This document shows, one piece after another, positions 43,132-52,478 of a stretch of 64,000 bases of DNA (position 1 is the first letter of the stretch; every line of letters starts with the position of its first letter). The notes under the pieces were generated by a model. The model searched no databases. It was not told the origin of the DNA and worked only from the letters and a program-made list of their open reading frames with translations. A program made the position numbers and the translations under genes. Origin of the DNA: Microbulbifer sp. MKSA007 (lineage in GTDB: Bacteria; Pseudomonadota; Gammaproteobacteria; Pseudomonadales; Cellvibrionaceae); NCBI GenBank assembly GCA_032615215.1, contig CP128431.1:124001-188000 (forward strand). Reading direction: 5' to 3'.

Positions 43132-45438
43132 ATGTTTGACAAGGACTATGATGTAACCTTTTCACTCAAACGGCTTTGGATACTTCTCGGCGTAGGTATG
43201 GTCCTCGCCTTTGGTGTCCTTCTCTTTTTTGGCGCTGAAATCTATCGCATGAAACCACCTATTCCCAATATGGTGGTCTCAGACAGCGGCGATGTGATCT
43301 ACACGAAAGATGACATCGAAGAAGGCCAGAACGTCTGGCAATCTCTTGGCGGTATGCAGCAAGGCAGCATCTGGGGGCATGGCAGCTACGTGGCGCCAGA
43401 CTGGTCCACGGACTGGCTGCACAGAGAAGCGCTGGCACTGCGGGATGTATTTCACCGGGCACGGGTCGGTACAGGCTACACCCCTCCAAGTGATGAGCAA
43501 AAAGCTTTCCTTCAGGTTCTCATTGAAGAGGAGATGCGGCGCAACCGCTACAATCCGGCCAATGAGACCATCACCATTTCAGATGATCGGGCCACGGCCG
43601 TCAAACAGGTGGAAGATCATTTCACACGACTGTTTGCTTCCTACGACAACATCGACGGGCAAAACCTTCGCGATGATTATGCCTTTCCTCCCAACATTCT
43701 GATCACTCCCGAACAAGCTCAAAAACTCTCCGCATTCTTCTTCTGGACCTCCTGGAGTTCAGTGACCAACCGTCCAGATGACACCATCACCTACACCAGC
43801 AACTGGCCCCATGAACCACTGGTTGGCAATCAGCCAAGCGGTGCTGCGTTCATTTGGACCATCATTAGTATTCTCCTGCTGCTCGGCTGTGCTGGTGCGC
43901 TGTGCTTCTACTACGTCCGCCAATACGATCTGTGGCGTGAGCGGATCATTCCGGAAGGCGGCGCCGCGGCGAAAAACCCTCTAGCGAATGTGAAGATAAC
44001 CCCTTCCATGCGGGCAACAGCCAAATACTTCTGGGTGGTTGTGGGCCTCATGATTGCGCAGGTCGCGCTTGGCATCCTCACGGCGCACTATGCTGTTGAA
44101 GGTCAGGATCTTTATGGCATTCCGCTGGCCGAAATCATTCCTTACTCCATCTCCCGCACCTGGCACACGCAGCTCGCTGTGTTCTGGATCGCGACAGCAT
44201 GGCTGGGAACTGGTCTGTTCATGGCCCCATTGCTTTCCGGCAAGGATCCCGCCTATCAGACACTCGGCGTCAACTTCCTCTGGATCTGTCTGATCATCAT
44301 CGTGGTGGGCTCGTTTGCGGGGGAGTGGCTTGGGGTGAACCAGTTCTTCTCCCGCACCATGAACTTCTGGTTCGGTCATCAGGGCTATGAGTATGTTGAT
44401 CTGGGCCGTTTCTGGCAGATCTTCCTCTTCATCGGTCTACTGCTTTGGCTGGTGCTGGTGCTGCGTGCGCTTTATCCGGCCCTCAAAGGCGGCCACAACC
44501 GCAGTCTCATTGCCTTGACATTGCTCTCTGCCACCGCAATCGGCCTGCTCTACGGTGCCGGTCTGTTCTGGGGGCAGAACACGCATATCAGCGTTATGGA
44601 ATACTGGCGCTGGTGGGTGGTGCATTTGTGGGTTGAGGGCGTCTTTGAGGTGTTCGCGACAGCCATTATCGCGCTCATCTTCGTCAACCTCAAACTGCTC
44701 CGGGCATCCACCGCAGCGGTTGCGGTGATCTTCGCCACCATCATCTTCATGTCCGGCGGCGTGCTGGGCACGTTCCACCACCTTTACTGGAGCGGCACAC
44801 CGATTGGCGTGCTGGCACTGGGGGCTGTGTTCTCAGCGCTGGAAGTTGTGCCATTGCTGGTGATTGGCTTTGAGGCTTATCAGACCCACAAACTGGAGCA
44901 GAACACCAAGTGGATCGAGCACTACAAATGGCCGCTCAACTTCTTCGCTTCTGTTCTGTTCTGGAACCTCGTTGGTGCCGGTTTGCTCGGTTTCTTCATC
45001 AACCCGCCACTGGCACTCTATTACATGCAGGGCCTCAACTCCACACCGGCGCACGGTCACGCGGCCATGTTCGGGGTTTATGGCTTACTGGGCATCGGCT
45101 TGATGCTGTTCTGCCTGCGCTCGCTCATTCCGGACAATCGCTGGAGTGACAAGTGGCTGCAGCAGGCATTCTGGGGTCTCAACATCGGTCTGGCCATGAT
45201 GCTGGCGCTCTCTCTGATCCCGCAGGGCATCTATCAGGCTTACATCAGCTTTACTGAGAGCTACTGGCTTGCCCGTGCACCGGAGACAATCCACGGCCCG
45301 GTAATGACCGCTTTGGTCTGGGCCCGCGTGCCAGGAGATCTGGTCTTTGGCTGGGGCATCTTCGCCATCGTCATGTTCATGTATCGTGCTTACTTTGGGG
45401 AACCAATAAACGAGAAAGAACAGGCGGCGAAGGCCTGA
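43132..45438 (+). CDS. norZ: Quinol-dependent nitric oxide reductase (qNOR)
   Basis: 768 residues in one chain, as expected for qNOR, where the NorC-like N-terminal extension is fused to NorB. The N-terminal periplasmic part (about residues 35-235) carries SDSGDVIYTKDDIEEGQNVWQSLGGMQQGSIWGHGSYVAPDWS, typical of the family and without a haem c motif. The remaining fourteen or so membrane spans include the haem and FeB ligand segments (RTWHTQLAVFWIATAWLGTGLF, VHLWVEGVFEVF, GGVLGTFHHLYWSGTP, GHAAMFGVYG). It takes electrons from quinol to reduce NO to N2O, mostly as NO detoxification when no denitrification genes are nearby, as here. Confidence 0.95.
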   Translation: MFDKDYDVTFSLKRLWILLGVGMVLAFGVLLFFGAEIYRMKPPIPNMVVSDSGDVIYTKDDIEEGQNVWQSLGGMQQGSIWGHGSYVAPDWSTDWLHREALALRDVFHRARVGTGYTPPSDEQKAFLQVLIEEEMRRNRYNPANETITISDDRATAVKQVEDHFTRLFASYDNIDGQNLRDDYAFPPNILITPEQAQKLSAFFFWTSWSSVTNRPDDTITYTSNWPHEPLVGNQPSGAAFIWTIISILLLLGCAGALCFYYVRQYDLWRERIIPEGGAAAKNPLANVKITPSMRATAKYFWVVVGLMIAQVALGILTAHYAVEGQDLYGIPLAEIIPYSISRTWHTQLAVFWIATAWLGTGLFMAPLLSGKDPAYQTLGVNFLWICLIIIVVGSFAGEWLGVNQFFSRTMNFWFGHQGYEYVDLGRFWQIFLFIGLLLWLVLVLRALYPALKGGHNRSLIALTLLSATAIGLLYGAGLFWGQNTHISVMEYWRWWVVHLWVEGVFEVFATAIIALIFVNLKLLRASTAAVAVIFATIIFMSGGVLGTFHHLYWSGTPIGVLALGAVFSALEVVPLLVIGFEAYQTHKLEQNTKWIEHYKWPLNFFASVLFWNLVGAGLLGFFINPPLALYYMQGLNSTPAHGHAAMFGVYGLLGIGLMLFCLRSLIPDNRWSDKWLQQAFWGLNIGLAMMLALSLIPQGIYQAYISFTESYWLARAPETIHGPVMTALVWARVPGDLVFGWGIFAIVMFMYRAYFGEPINEKEQAAKA

Positions 45439-45474
45439 TTGTGGGCTCTTGTAGCCTGCAGACAAGCAACTCTT

Positions 45475-45503
45475 GAGCCTCGCCCGCTTAGCCGGCGAGG
45501 CTC
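45475..45503 (+). terminator. Stem-loop after norZ
   Basis: GAGCCTCGCC and GGCGAGGCTC form a perfect 10-bp stem 36 bases after the stop. No T-run follows on the plus strand (A-run instead), so it is stronger as a minus-strand terminator or as a 3' stabiliser. Confidence 0.5.
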
Positions 45504-45662
45504 AAAAACGTAGCGGCACAAGCCATTTGTGGCACCCCGGCAACACATGCATTCATTCTGTGTATAGCCATGTGCATAGCATAAAAGTGTCTCTACAACC
45601 TTTGATAGCTATATATACTGATTTCGATTTTTAGTTTTATTTCCGTAAGGTACATTTTCTAA

Positions 45663-47075
45663 TTGCTTAGATTTCCGCTGTTTCATCATGAACTGACGCG
45701 GGTTCTGCGCATTTCAGGTCCATTGATGCTGGCTATGTCTGGCCGGACTCTGATGATGATTGTAGATCGACTGTGTCTCGCCGCCTATTCAGAACAGACG
45801 CTCACGGCTTCCGGCCCCGCTGTCTTCATGGGCATGTCCGCAATCTCTTTCTTCTCTGGTGTCACGCAGATTGGCCGCTCGGTTATTGCTGAAGCTTATG
45901 CACGTAGCGGGATTGAAGCGGCCCACAAAATGGGAGGCAGACTGTTTGCTGTCGCCATCCTGTGCGTGTTGGGCCTCATTCTCACATTGCCGCTGCTGAT
46001 GAACATCTCCCAGCTTAGCGGCAGGCCAGAAGAAGTGGTTGCGCTGGAAAATGTCTACCTCAGCTGGGCCATGCTGTTTGGCTCCATCATGATTTTGGAT
46101 AGCGCTGCCAGCTGTTACTTCGGCGCCATCGGCAACACCCGCCTCATCTTCAAGGCCAGCCTTGCCGGGCAGTTGGTCGCCATGCCCATGACCTATCTGC
46201 TGGTGTTTGGTGCCTACGGCTTCCCTGAGTTGGGGATGGCCGGCTCTGCCATTGGCACAGTCCTCGGCTCTCTGGCGGTGCTAATTGTCTATCTCCGCAA
46301 AACACCCCGCGCCTTGCGGGTTGCGGCCTGGAAAGAAGCCCGGGCCTTGCTCAGCAAATCTCGGCGAGCGCTTGATGTCCTCGCCTTGTTCAAGCGTGGC
46401 ATGCCCCTTGGCGCCCATGACAGCACAGACGAGATCGGCAATACGGCGATCATCTGGGCCGTCGCCATTGTGGGCACAACAGCGCTGGCTGCCAACAACT
46501 TCAACGTCATCCTCAATTACATCGGCATCGTGCCTGTGGTTGGTATTGCCAATGGGGCGACGATCCTGTCCTCTCAGGCTATTGGCCGCAATCAGTATGA
46601 TCGCATTCCCAAGATCATCAGCGCATCATTGTTTGTCGCATTCTCGTATGTGGCGATTGTCACGGTGATTTTGCAAAGCTTTGACCGGGAGATCACCTCG
46701 CTGTTCTCTCTTGGCATTTACGGGCAGGATATCTTCGAGCTCTCCGTCTCCGTCACTTCGCACATCTGGTACTACGCGGTTGCGTTTGCTGTGTCTTTCA
46801 TCGCCAGTGGCATGTTGCAGAGCTTTCACCAGAACACGTTTGTCTTCAAAACCCGCATCCTCACCATGTGGTTCGGCAGCGTTCCTGCCTCCTACCTGAT
46901 CGCCTACAACTGGGGCATCGAGGAAGGCGCGCTTCAGCTCATCTGGATCTCTCTGAGCACCTTTGAGCTCGCCCTCGGCCTGCTGTTCACCGCCAAGATC
47001 TTCTCGTGCCTAAGAGACCGCAATGTCCCCGGAGAACTATGGGAAACACCAATTAAGAGAACAGAAGTCACTTAA
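45663..47075 (+). CDS. MATE-family efflux transporter
   Basis: 470 residues with about 12 membrane spans. The N-terminal helix HHELTRVLRISGPLMLAMSGRTLMMIVDRLCL and the repeated half at residue ~240 (LFKRGMPLGAHDSTDEIGNTAII) are MATE-like. MATE proteins expel drugs, dyes or metabolites with H+ or Na+. The only start giving the full first helix is TTG 45663, with a distant AAGG; the start is therefore uncertain. The 158 bases upstream hold only AT-rich promoter-like sequence. Confidence 0.85.
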   Translation: MLRFPLFHHELTRVLRISGPLMLAMSGRTLMMIVDRLCLAAYSEQTLTASGPAVFMGMSAISFFSGVTQIGRSVIAEAYARSGIEAAHKMGGRLFAVAILCVLGLILTLPLLMNISQLSGRPEEVVALENVYLSWAMLFGSIMILDSAASCYFGAIGNTRLIFKASLAGQLVAMPMTYLLVFGAYGFPELGMAGSAIGTVLGSLAVLIVYLRKTPRALRVAAWKEARALLSKSRRALDVLALFKRGMPLGAHDSTDEIGNTAIIWAVAIVGTTALAANNFNVILNYIGIVPVVGIANGATILSSQAIGRNQYDRIPKIISASLFVAFSYVAIVTVILQSFDREITSLFSLGIYGQDIFELSVSVTSHIWYYAVAFAVSFIASGMLQSFHQNTFVFKTRILTMWFGSVPASYLIAYNWGIEEGALQLIWISLSTFELALGLLFTAKIFSCLRDRNVPGELWETPIKRTEVT

Positions 47076-47218
47076 TCCACAGCTTAATATTAGCTTTATC
47101 TAATTTATCGAGCTGTCCCTCTGGAAATTCTGGATCAACCGGTTCTACGCTAACCGGAGCATGAGCAATTGCGCCTGTGCCTCCTCAGCTCAACCTCCCA
47201 ATTTCCAAAGAGTGCATC

Positions 47219-47635
47219 ATGTTTTCTCAAAGCAGTTACCACCGAATATTCAGGTTCTTTTGCATCTATGATGTTCTGGCATTGGCACCTTTTGCCATCC
47301 CCTTCCTCAATAGCGCCCACATAGAAACGTTGAGCAGCCTCAACATAGCGCTGGGAGGTCAGGCATGGCCTGTTTTCCCACCAGTTCAACTGTTGTTCGG
47401 GCAGATGCTCGGTGTATTGGGAACGGGATGGGCGATCTGGCGTTGGCGCAACTTTTCAGTCTCCATCGGCAGATATGAAGGCATATTGCGGCTCTTCTTC
47501 GCCGCCTCCATGCTTTGGGCCTATGCCCTCTCCCCTCACCCACTCCTGCTGGTGTTTGCCGTGATTGATATTGTCGGAGGAGTTCTGCATCTGGCCTCAC
47601 CGCAAAGGCAGCAGATCAGTCAACGAGCAGCCTAA
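47219..47635 (+). CDS. Small integral membrane protein, unknown
   Basis: 138 residues from ATG 47219 (in-frame ATG 47177 has no ribosome binding site either). Four hydrophobic segments, roughly residues 12-32, 53-73, 83-100 and 106-122. No named family was recognised. It ends 9 bases before the convergent XRE regulator. Confidence 0.65.
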   Translation: MFSQSSYHRIFRFFCIYDVLALAPFAIPFLNSAHIETLSSLNIALGGQAWPVFPPVQLLFGQMLGVLGTGWAIWRWRNFSVSIGRYEGILRLFFAASMLWAYALSPHPLLLVFAVIDIVGGVLHLASPQRQQISQRAA

Positions 47636-47643
47636 CAGTCAAG

Positions 47644-48495
47644 CTACTGGATGAGCGTCTCAACGTAATCCGCCACATCTCTGGCGTCTACGGTGGCTTC
47701 GCGTACAAGCCAGTCGAAGTGGTCGGTCAGGGAGCTGACACGCTCCGCTTCGCGAAAAGCTAGGTAATACTGGCCTACATAGATCACCGCCAGATTGGGG
47801 CCGAAGATGGTGATGGGGGCGCTGAACACCTTGTGCGCATCAAACAAGAACAAGCGGAGCCGCGGGAACATCTGGCGGCAGGTGTCCGCAACAAACTGTA
47901 GTTGCTCTCGGCGGGTGTCTTCATCCAGATGCGCATAGTAGCCAATGCCTTGAGCGCAGGCCTGTATCTCATGCAGCGGTATGGAGATTTCGTAGTCTGA
48001 CTGGCGCGAGCGCAGCCAGTCCAGCTGGCCGCGGATGGAGCCCACCACTTCTTCCGCATCCAACCCGCGAAACGAGGCGTACTCCCAGGCCAGCATTCTG
48101 TCTGTTTTTAAGATGTCCGGCAGGGTGGCGGGCACGTGGCGCACCTTCAGACCGGTTGCTTCCTTATGCCAGTTGAGGATCTGCTCGTCGACCGAAGAGC
48201 GTTCTGCCGGGCTCATGGCCATGGCTGCCGCGATGATATCACCGGGACGCTCCGGTCTGTTGGTCAACCCTAGCAACCAGTCGGCACTCACGCCGAGGGA
48301 CGCTGCAAGGTCTGCCAGCAACTGGCTGTTCGGCAGGCGTGGGATTTCGTTGTTCAGCAACTGGCCGATGGTGGAGCGATCCACACCGGCATTTCGGGCC
48401 AGCTGGCTGCGTGTCACATCTGCCTGTGCCATGGCTTCAGTCAGACGGTTTTTAAACAAAACAGCCCTGTCACGCTTGTCCATCAAAGTCACCAT
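47644..48495 (-). CDS. XRE-family transcriptional regulator with C-terminal sensing domain
   Basis: 283 residues from ATG 48495 (ATG 48483 also possible). The helix-turn-helix is SQLARNAGVDRSTIGQLLNNE (residues ~32-52), followed by LPNSQLLADLAASLGVSADWLLGL. The remaining 190 residues, with the recurring pattern YEISIPLHEIQACAQGIGYYA and QMFPRLRLFLFDAHKVFSAPITIFGP, form a larger domain I cannot name. It is divergent from the DUF2061 gene and convergent with the small membrane protein. Confidence 0.85.
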   Translation of the reverse strand: MVTLMDKRDRAVLFKNRLTEAMAQADVTRSQLARNAGVDRSTIGQLLNNEIPRLPNSQLLADLAASLGVSADWLLGLTNRPERPGDIIAAAMAMSPAERSSVDEQILNWHKEATGLKVRHVPATLPDILKTDRMLAWEYASFRGLDAEEVVGSIRGQLDWLRSRQSDYEISIPLHEIQACAQGIGYYAHLDEDTRREQLQFVADTCRQMFPRLRLFLFDAHKVFSAPITIFGPNLAVIYVGQYYLAFREAERVSSLTDHFDWLVREATVDARDVADYVETLIQ

Positions 48496-48609
48496 TGCAG
48501 AATATAATCACCAAAATGAATTTATTGCAGCTCAAATACCAAATGTCCAATCCGCATTTTTTCCGGTAGCAACGAAGACAAGACTTACATTCTTACCCGG
48601 ATTTCGCAG

Positions 48610-48846
48610 ATGGATTCAGCCTCACGCATTTTTACAAAATCAGTTACCTGGCAGGTCATGGGCCTCGTCTCTATGACGTTGATCGGCTTTGTGTTTACCG
48701 GCTCTGTCACCGTGGGCGGAGGCATTGCAATTGTCAGCTCCATCCTCGGCTTTATCTTCTATTTCCTGCATGAGCTGGTCTGGTCTAACATCAAATGGGG
48801 TCGCAAAATCGCTGTCCCGGAAGCTCAGCAGGAGAGCCAGAGCTAA
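48610..48846 (+). CDS. DUF2061 family small membrane protein
   Basis: 78 residues. The pattern RIFTKSVTWQVMGLVSMTLIGFVFTGSVTVGGGIAIVSSILGFIFYFLHELVWSNIKWG matches the DUF2061 membrane family, with two spans and the final HE.VW motif. In other bacteria it occurs near sulfate-assimilation genes, but not here. Function unknown. Confidence 0.85.
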   Translation: MDSASRIFTKSVTWQVMGLVSMTLIGFVFTGSVTVGGGIAIVSSILGFIFYFLHELVWSNIKWGRKIAVPEAQQESQS

Positions 48847-48858
48847 CCTTCAGGAGTG

Positions 48859-49272
48859 CTATTGAACCGCTCCTTCTTCTTTCAGTTTCTCAAAGACATT
48901 TTGGTATTCAGCAAAGGCAAGACCGGGCAGTCTGATCGCTTCTTCAAACGCCACCCATCGCACCTCAGAGTGCTCATCGCCCAGATTCTCAGGCGTGCCC
49001 TGCCACTGGTCGACCGTGAACATATGAAACGTGATTGAGCCCTCACCGCTTGGGGCCGGAGCTGTAAACTCAAAGATCTTCGCAAACCGCTGCGCCTTAA
49101 CGCCAATTTCCTCGCCAAGCTCTCTGATAAGAGCCTGCTCCAGCGTTTCTCCATCTTCAACGTGCCCACCCACAAAGCTCCAGAGGCCGGGATAGTTTTT
49201 TCGCGATGCAGAGCGCAGGCCCATGAGAACACGCCCGTTTTGCACCAGCAGGCCATTCACAATATCAGTCAT
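48859..49272 (-). CDS. NUDIX hydrolase
   Basis: 137 residues from ATG 49272 (GGGGGGAAG upstream); the open frame continues to 49800 through the PrfH gene and is not coding. The Nudix box GGHVEDGETLEQALIRELGEEIG fits GX5EX7REUXEEXGU exactly. It would hydrolyse a nucleoside diphosphate linked to X, perhaps an oxidised nucleotide or capping molecule. It follows prfH in the same direction after a 73-base gap. Confidence 0.9.
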   Translation of the reverse strand: MTDIVNGLLVQNGRVLMGLRSASRKNYPGLWSFVGGHVEDGETLEQALIRELGEEIGVKAQRFAKIFEFTAPAPSGEGSITFHMFTVDQWQGTPENLGDEHSEVRWVAFEEAIRLPGLAFAEYQNVFEKLKEEGAVQ

Positions 49273-49345
49273 CTTGGTTCTTCCCCCCACATCGAATCTA
49301 AGCCCGAAAGCGCCATCATAAAGAGGCGCTTTCGGATTGTTGAGA

Positions 49346-49984
49346 TCAGACTTCCTTAAACCGCTCCCCTTTGAAGCACCGCACCGGATTGCCTCGTTCC
49401 AGTTGGTGGTGGAGCAAGCGTTCAGATTTTCGCAGGCGCGCACCTTCTTCCGCAGAAAGACCTGCGAGCTTTTCCTGCAAACGCTGCACGGCGATCTGCT
49501 TGTTGCGGTGTTGGGAGCGTTCGTCGCGCGCCACAACAGAAAGGCCTGTGGGCACATGAGTAACCCGTACCGCACTTTCGGTCTTGTTCTGGTGTTGTCC
49601 GCCCGGACCACCAGCCCGCAGAGTTTCAAAGCGCAGATCTTCTGCGTTGAACTCTCCGGCTTCTGTTGCAGATACTGGCAGCTCATAGACGCCGATGAAC
49701 CAGTTCTGCCGTTTATGGTTGGGGCGGAAGGGGCTCTGGCAAGTCCACTTGATCGTGCCGCACCATGCCCTGGCAAAAGCCTTGGCCCCCTCACCTGCAA
49801 GTGTCACTTCAGCAGACGCAACATTTGCGGAAAGGTCAGCACGTTCCGGATCACTGGCAAAGGAGAGCCCAAGCTTTTTTGCTGTTTTCTCCATAGTTGC
49901 AACGCTGTGGCAAAGGGCGAGCCTGCATTCCGCAGGCCCGTCTCCGGATGACAACAGCAGACGAACGGACGTCTTCTCCGTCAT
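49346..49984 (-). CDS. prfH: Peptide chain release factor H
   Basis: 212 residues from ATG 49984, overlapping the rtcB stop by 4 bases (ATGA). The catalytic GGQ motif is at 128-130 in RAGGPGGQHQNKTESAVRV, as in class I release factors, but the codon-recognition domain is shortened and altered, the mark of PrfH. Together with the upstream RtcB-type ligase it forms the RtcB2-PrfH pair known to rescue and repair ribosomes cut in the decoding centre of 16S rRNA, as by colicin E3-like toxins. PrfH frees the peptide from the damaged ribosome. Confidence 0.92.
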   Translation of the reverse strand: MTEKTSVRLLLSSGDGPAECRLALCHSVATMEKTAKKLGLSFASDPERADLSANVASAEVTLAGEGAKAFARAWCGTIKWTCQSPFRPNHKRQNWFIGVYELPVSATEAGEFNAEDLRFETLRAGGPGGQHQNKTESAVRVTHVPTGLSVVARDERSQHRNKQIAVQRLQEKLAGLSAEEGARLRKSERLLHHQLERGNPVRCFKGERFKEV

Positions 49985-51138
49985 CGCTTGCTCCTCCGCT
50001 CTTCTGCCCCACGAGCGGTTTTGAACGTGACGACCGGTGTCATCACCCCAACACACGTGGCCAGCTCTGCCTCAGCCAGCTGCGCAAGAACATCCTCGGA
50101 GTTCTTGTAGGCTTGTGGTGCTTCTTCCACGAGGAGCTGTTTGTCCTCACAGACCACGCGGCCTCCGTAAGAGGTACGTGACAAAGCATTGCGAACGGAT
50201 TTCTGCTTGGCAATCCGGCCATGCATGGAGGCACGGTCGTATTTGCGGCCCGCTCCATGTGCCAGAGATGCCAATGCCTCCGGTTTGGTGCCGGTTGGCT
50301 TCAACAGAAAGCTCTTTGCATCGCGAGAGCCTGCCAGCGGAACAAAGTCCACGTCCGCTTTCGCAGCCCCTTTGCGGTGCAGGAAGCCATCGCCATACCG
50401 CTCAATGAGGTTATGACTGCTGTCGACCACCAGCTCCACATCACAGCGCAGAGCAGCGGCTGCCCGTTGTGCAATGATCTGCCGGTTCAGGCTTGCCCAT
50501 CGCACAGCCAGATCATGCAGTTTGAGGTAAGCCGCAGTGCGCTCATCCTCTTCTGCTAGCCCATCCGATCCAACCTCTGCATAGTCCGCAAAGATGCTGG
50601 CTCCGAAGGAGCGGGAGCCGGAATGGACGAAAAGCAGCACATCACCTTTGGCAAAACCAGCCTTGGCAGCAAGCTCTACATCCGGCGTTTCCGCCAGAAC
50701 CTGCACTTCGCAGAAGTGGTTGCCGCTACCTATGGTGCCGATGGCTGTGACTGCAAGATCATCCGGCAAGTCAGCACTGCGCAGACGCGCCTGCCCCTCA
50801 GCCGGATCGGTGTAGTCCTGCAACGCACGCAAGCGGTCTGCCAGCTTTTGCGGCTTCAGCTTGTGAGCGCTTAGAGAGGTGCGGAATACGGTCATCCCGC
50901 AGCCGATGTCATTGCCGATCATATGCGGGTGCACCCTGTCAGACAGGATGGCAACACCCACAGGACCGGGATGAAGATCAGGAAACGCTGCAATCTGGCG
51001 AACCGCCTCAAGCTGCGCAAGTTTGTTGAGTTGGACTTCTGCATCCCCAAGGATCCAGGCAGAAGTCCCGTAAAATCGATGGATTGGCGCAGGCGCAACT
51101 GTAGCGCTGCCCGCACAATCCAAGCGTAAATTGCCCAT
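49981..51138 (-). CDS. rtcB2: RtcB-family RNA ligase (RtcB2 type)
   Basis: 385 residues. RtcB metal and catalytic motifs: GNDIGCGM with Cys80, SGNHF with His141, HSGSRSFG with His172, SSHNLIE with His242, and AHGAGRKYDR with His294, the residue expected to carry GMP. RtcB joins RNA 3'-phosphate (or 2',3'-cyclic phosphate) to 5'-OH ends using GTP. Coupled to prfH, so its likely substrate is broken 16S rRNA in the decoding centre. The archease/RtcA partners are absent. Confidence 0.93.
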   Translation of the reverse strand: MGNLRLDCAGSATVAPAPIHRFYGTSAWILGDAEVQLNKLAQLEAVRQIAAFPDLHPGPVGVAILSDRVHPHMIGNDIGCGMTVFRTSLSAHKLKPQKLADRLRALQDYTDPAEGQARLRSADLPDDLAVTAIGTIGSGNHFCEVQVLAETPDVELAAKAGFAKGDVLLFVHSGSRSFGASIFADYAEVGSDGLAEEDERTAAYLKLHDLAVRWASLNRQIIAQRAAAALRCDVELVVDSSHNLIERYGDGFLHRKGAAKADVDFVPLAGSRDAKSFLLKPTGTKPEALASLAHGAGRKYDRASMHGRIAKQKSVRNALSRTSYGGRVVCEDKQLLVEEAPQAYKNSEDVLAQLAEAELATCVGVMTPVVTFKTARGAEERRSKR

Positions 51139-51425
51139 GAAAATGGCCTATAGTTCTTGAGAGTGTTTCCGAGCGTTGGCTCGAAAGAAGATCCTACAGG
51201 CCGCTAGCGCTGGCTCTGAGAAGGATCAGTGCCCTTTGAAGGGCGAAACACGGAAAGACATGGTTCGCTCCATACTGTGCTGCGCACCTATTGCTGCAGC
51301 TGAGGGCTGGGGAAATATCAGAGCCTCCTCGGTCGGTCAACATCGCTCTGGTTGTGAAACCTGAAGGTGTGGCTGGACAAACACATACAGCCCGCTAGGT
51401 TGGGTGCGCGAATGGGGAGAACATC

Positions 51426-52466
51426 ATGCGGGTTTTGGTTGTCGGTGGAACTGGGTTTTTGGGCGGTGCACTAACAGAGACACTTACCAGCGCAGGACAT
51501 GAAGTGTCCGTTCTGGTGCGCGGCAACACCAACCGCTCGCTGCCAAATGCCGTGAAGGCTATCACAGCGGACCGGCATGGTGATCTGAGCACCTTGCAGG
51601 AGCAACAGTTCGACTGGGCTTTTGATACCTGCGCCTTTGAACCGGATGCGGTACGCCATCTGCTTGAAGCACTCGGAGATACCCTGCAGCGCTATGTGTT
51701 TATCTCCTCCATCTCCGCCTATGGAACCTTCACCAAGCCTTTGCTGAATGAACAGGATGCGGTGCCGCTTCCAACCGAAGAAGATCTTGCGCTCGCCCGC
51801 AATCTGGAACCGAAGGAGCGCAGCTCGGCACATTCCTACGGCGCCTCCTATGGCCGCCTCAAGCACGCCTGTGAGCTTGAGGCAGAGGACATGCTTGGAG
51901 ATCGAGTGACGTCTCTGCGTGTAGGCCTGCTGGTCGGTGCAGGAGATTATTCGGATCGGTTGACCTGGTGGGTTAGGCGGATTGACCAGGCCACAGCTGA
52001 CACGCCAGAGGTGCCAGCCCCTGCTCCGACTTCCCGAGATGTGCAGATGATTGATGTACAGGATGTGGCGGAGTTTGCTCTGGCCTGCGCAGAGGAACAA
52101 CGCGGCGGCGTCTGGAATGTAACCAGCGCGCCCATGCGACTGGGCGATATGCTTCAGCAGATCATTTCAGTCTCCGGCTCCCCTGCTCGCCTGAAGTGGG
52201 TGGACGAGGAATACATTCTGGAAGCTGGCATTCAGCCTTGGACGGATCTTCCCGTCATGATCCCCTCCGCCTCCGACTACACACACTTCATGAACGTGGA
52301 CACCGCCCGCGCAGAGGCCGCAGGCTTAACCTGTCGGCCACTTTCCGAAACGCTTGAGCCGCTGCTTGAGTGGGATCGGACACGGCGGGATGTTCCGTTA
52401 AAATGTGGCCTGTCAGCTGAGCAGGAAGCAGCTCTGTTAGAAGAGCGCTTTCAGGCAGAAGTTTGA
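51426..52466 (+). CDS. NAD-dependent epimerase/dehydratase family protein
   Basis: 346 residues. Extended-SDR nucleotide motif VVGGTGFLGGAL near the N-terminus; later motifs FDTCAFEPDAVRHLL and YVFISSISAYG with YGRLKHACE (active-site Tyr-Lys). GGGGAGA lies just before the ATG. The substrate is probably a nucleotide sugar or a related keto compound. The 287 bases upstream carry nothing I can support; a 62-residue frame there (51176-51364) is unlikely to be coding. Confidence 0.85.
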   Translation: MRVLVVGGTGFLGGALTETLTSAGHEVSVLVRGNTNRSLPNAVKAITADRHGDLSTLQEQQFDWAFDTCAFEPDAVRHLLEALGDTLQRYVFISSISAYGTFTKPLLNEQDAVPLPTEEDLALARNLEPKERSSAHSYGASYGRLKHACELEAEDMLGDRVTSLRVGLLVGAGDYSDRLTWWVRRIDQATADTPEVPAPAPTSRDVQMIDVQDVAEFALACAEEQRGGVWNVTSAPMRLGDMLQQIISVSGSPARLKWVDEEYILEAGIQPWTDLPVMIPSASDYTHFMNVDTARAEAAGLTCRPLSETLEPLLEWDRTRRDVPLKCGLSAEQEAALLEERFQAEV

Positions 52467-52478
52467 TGGACGGGTCGA

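Noticed and set aside
51176..51364. 62-codon frame between rtcB2 and the epimerase
   Set aside because: No ribosome binding site and no conserved feature.
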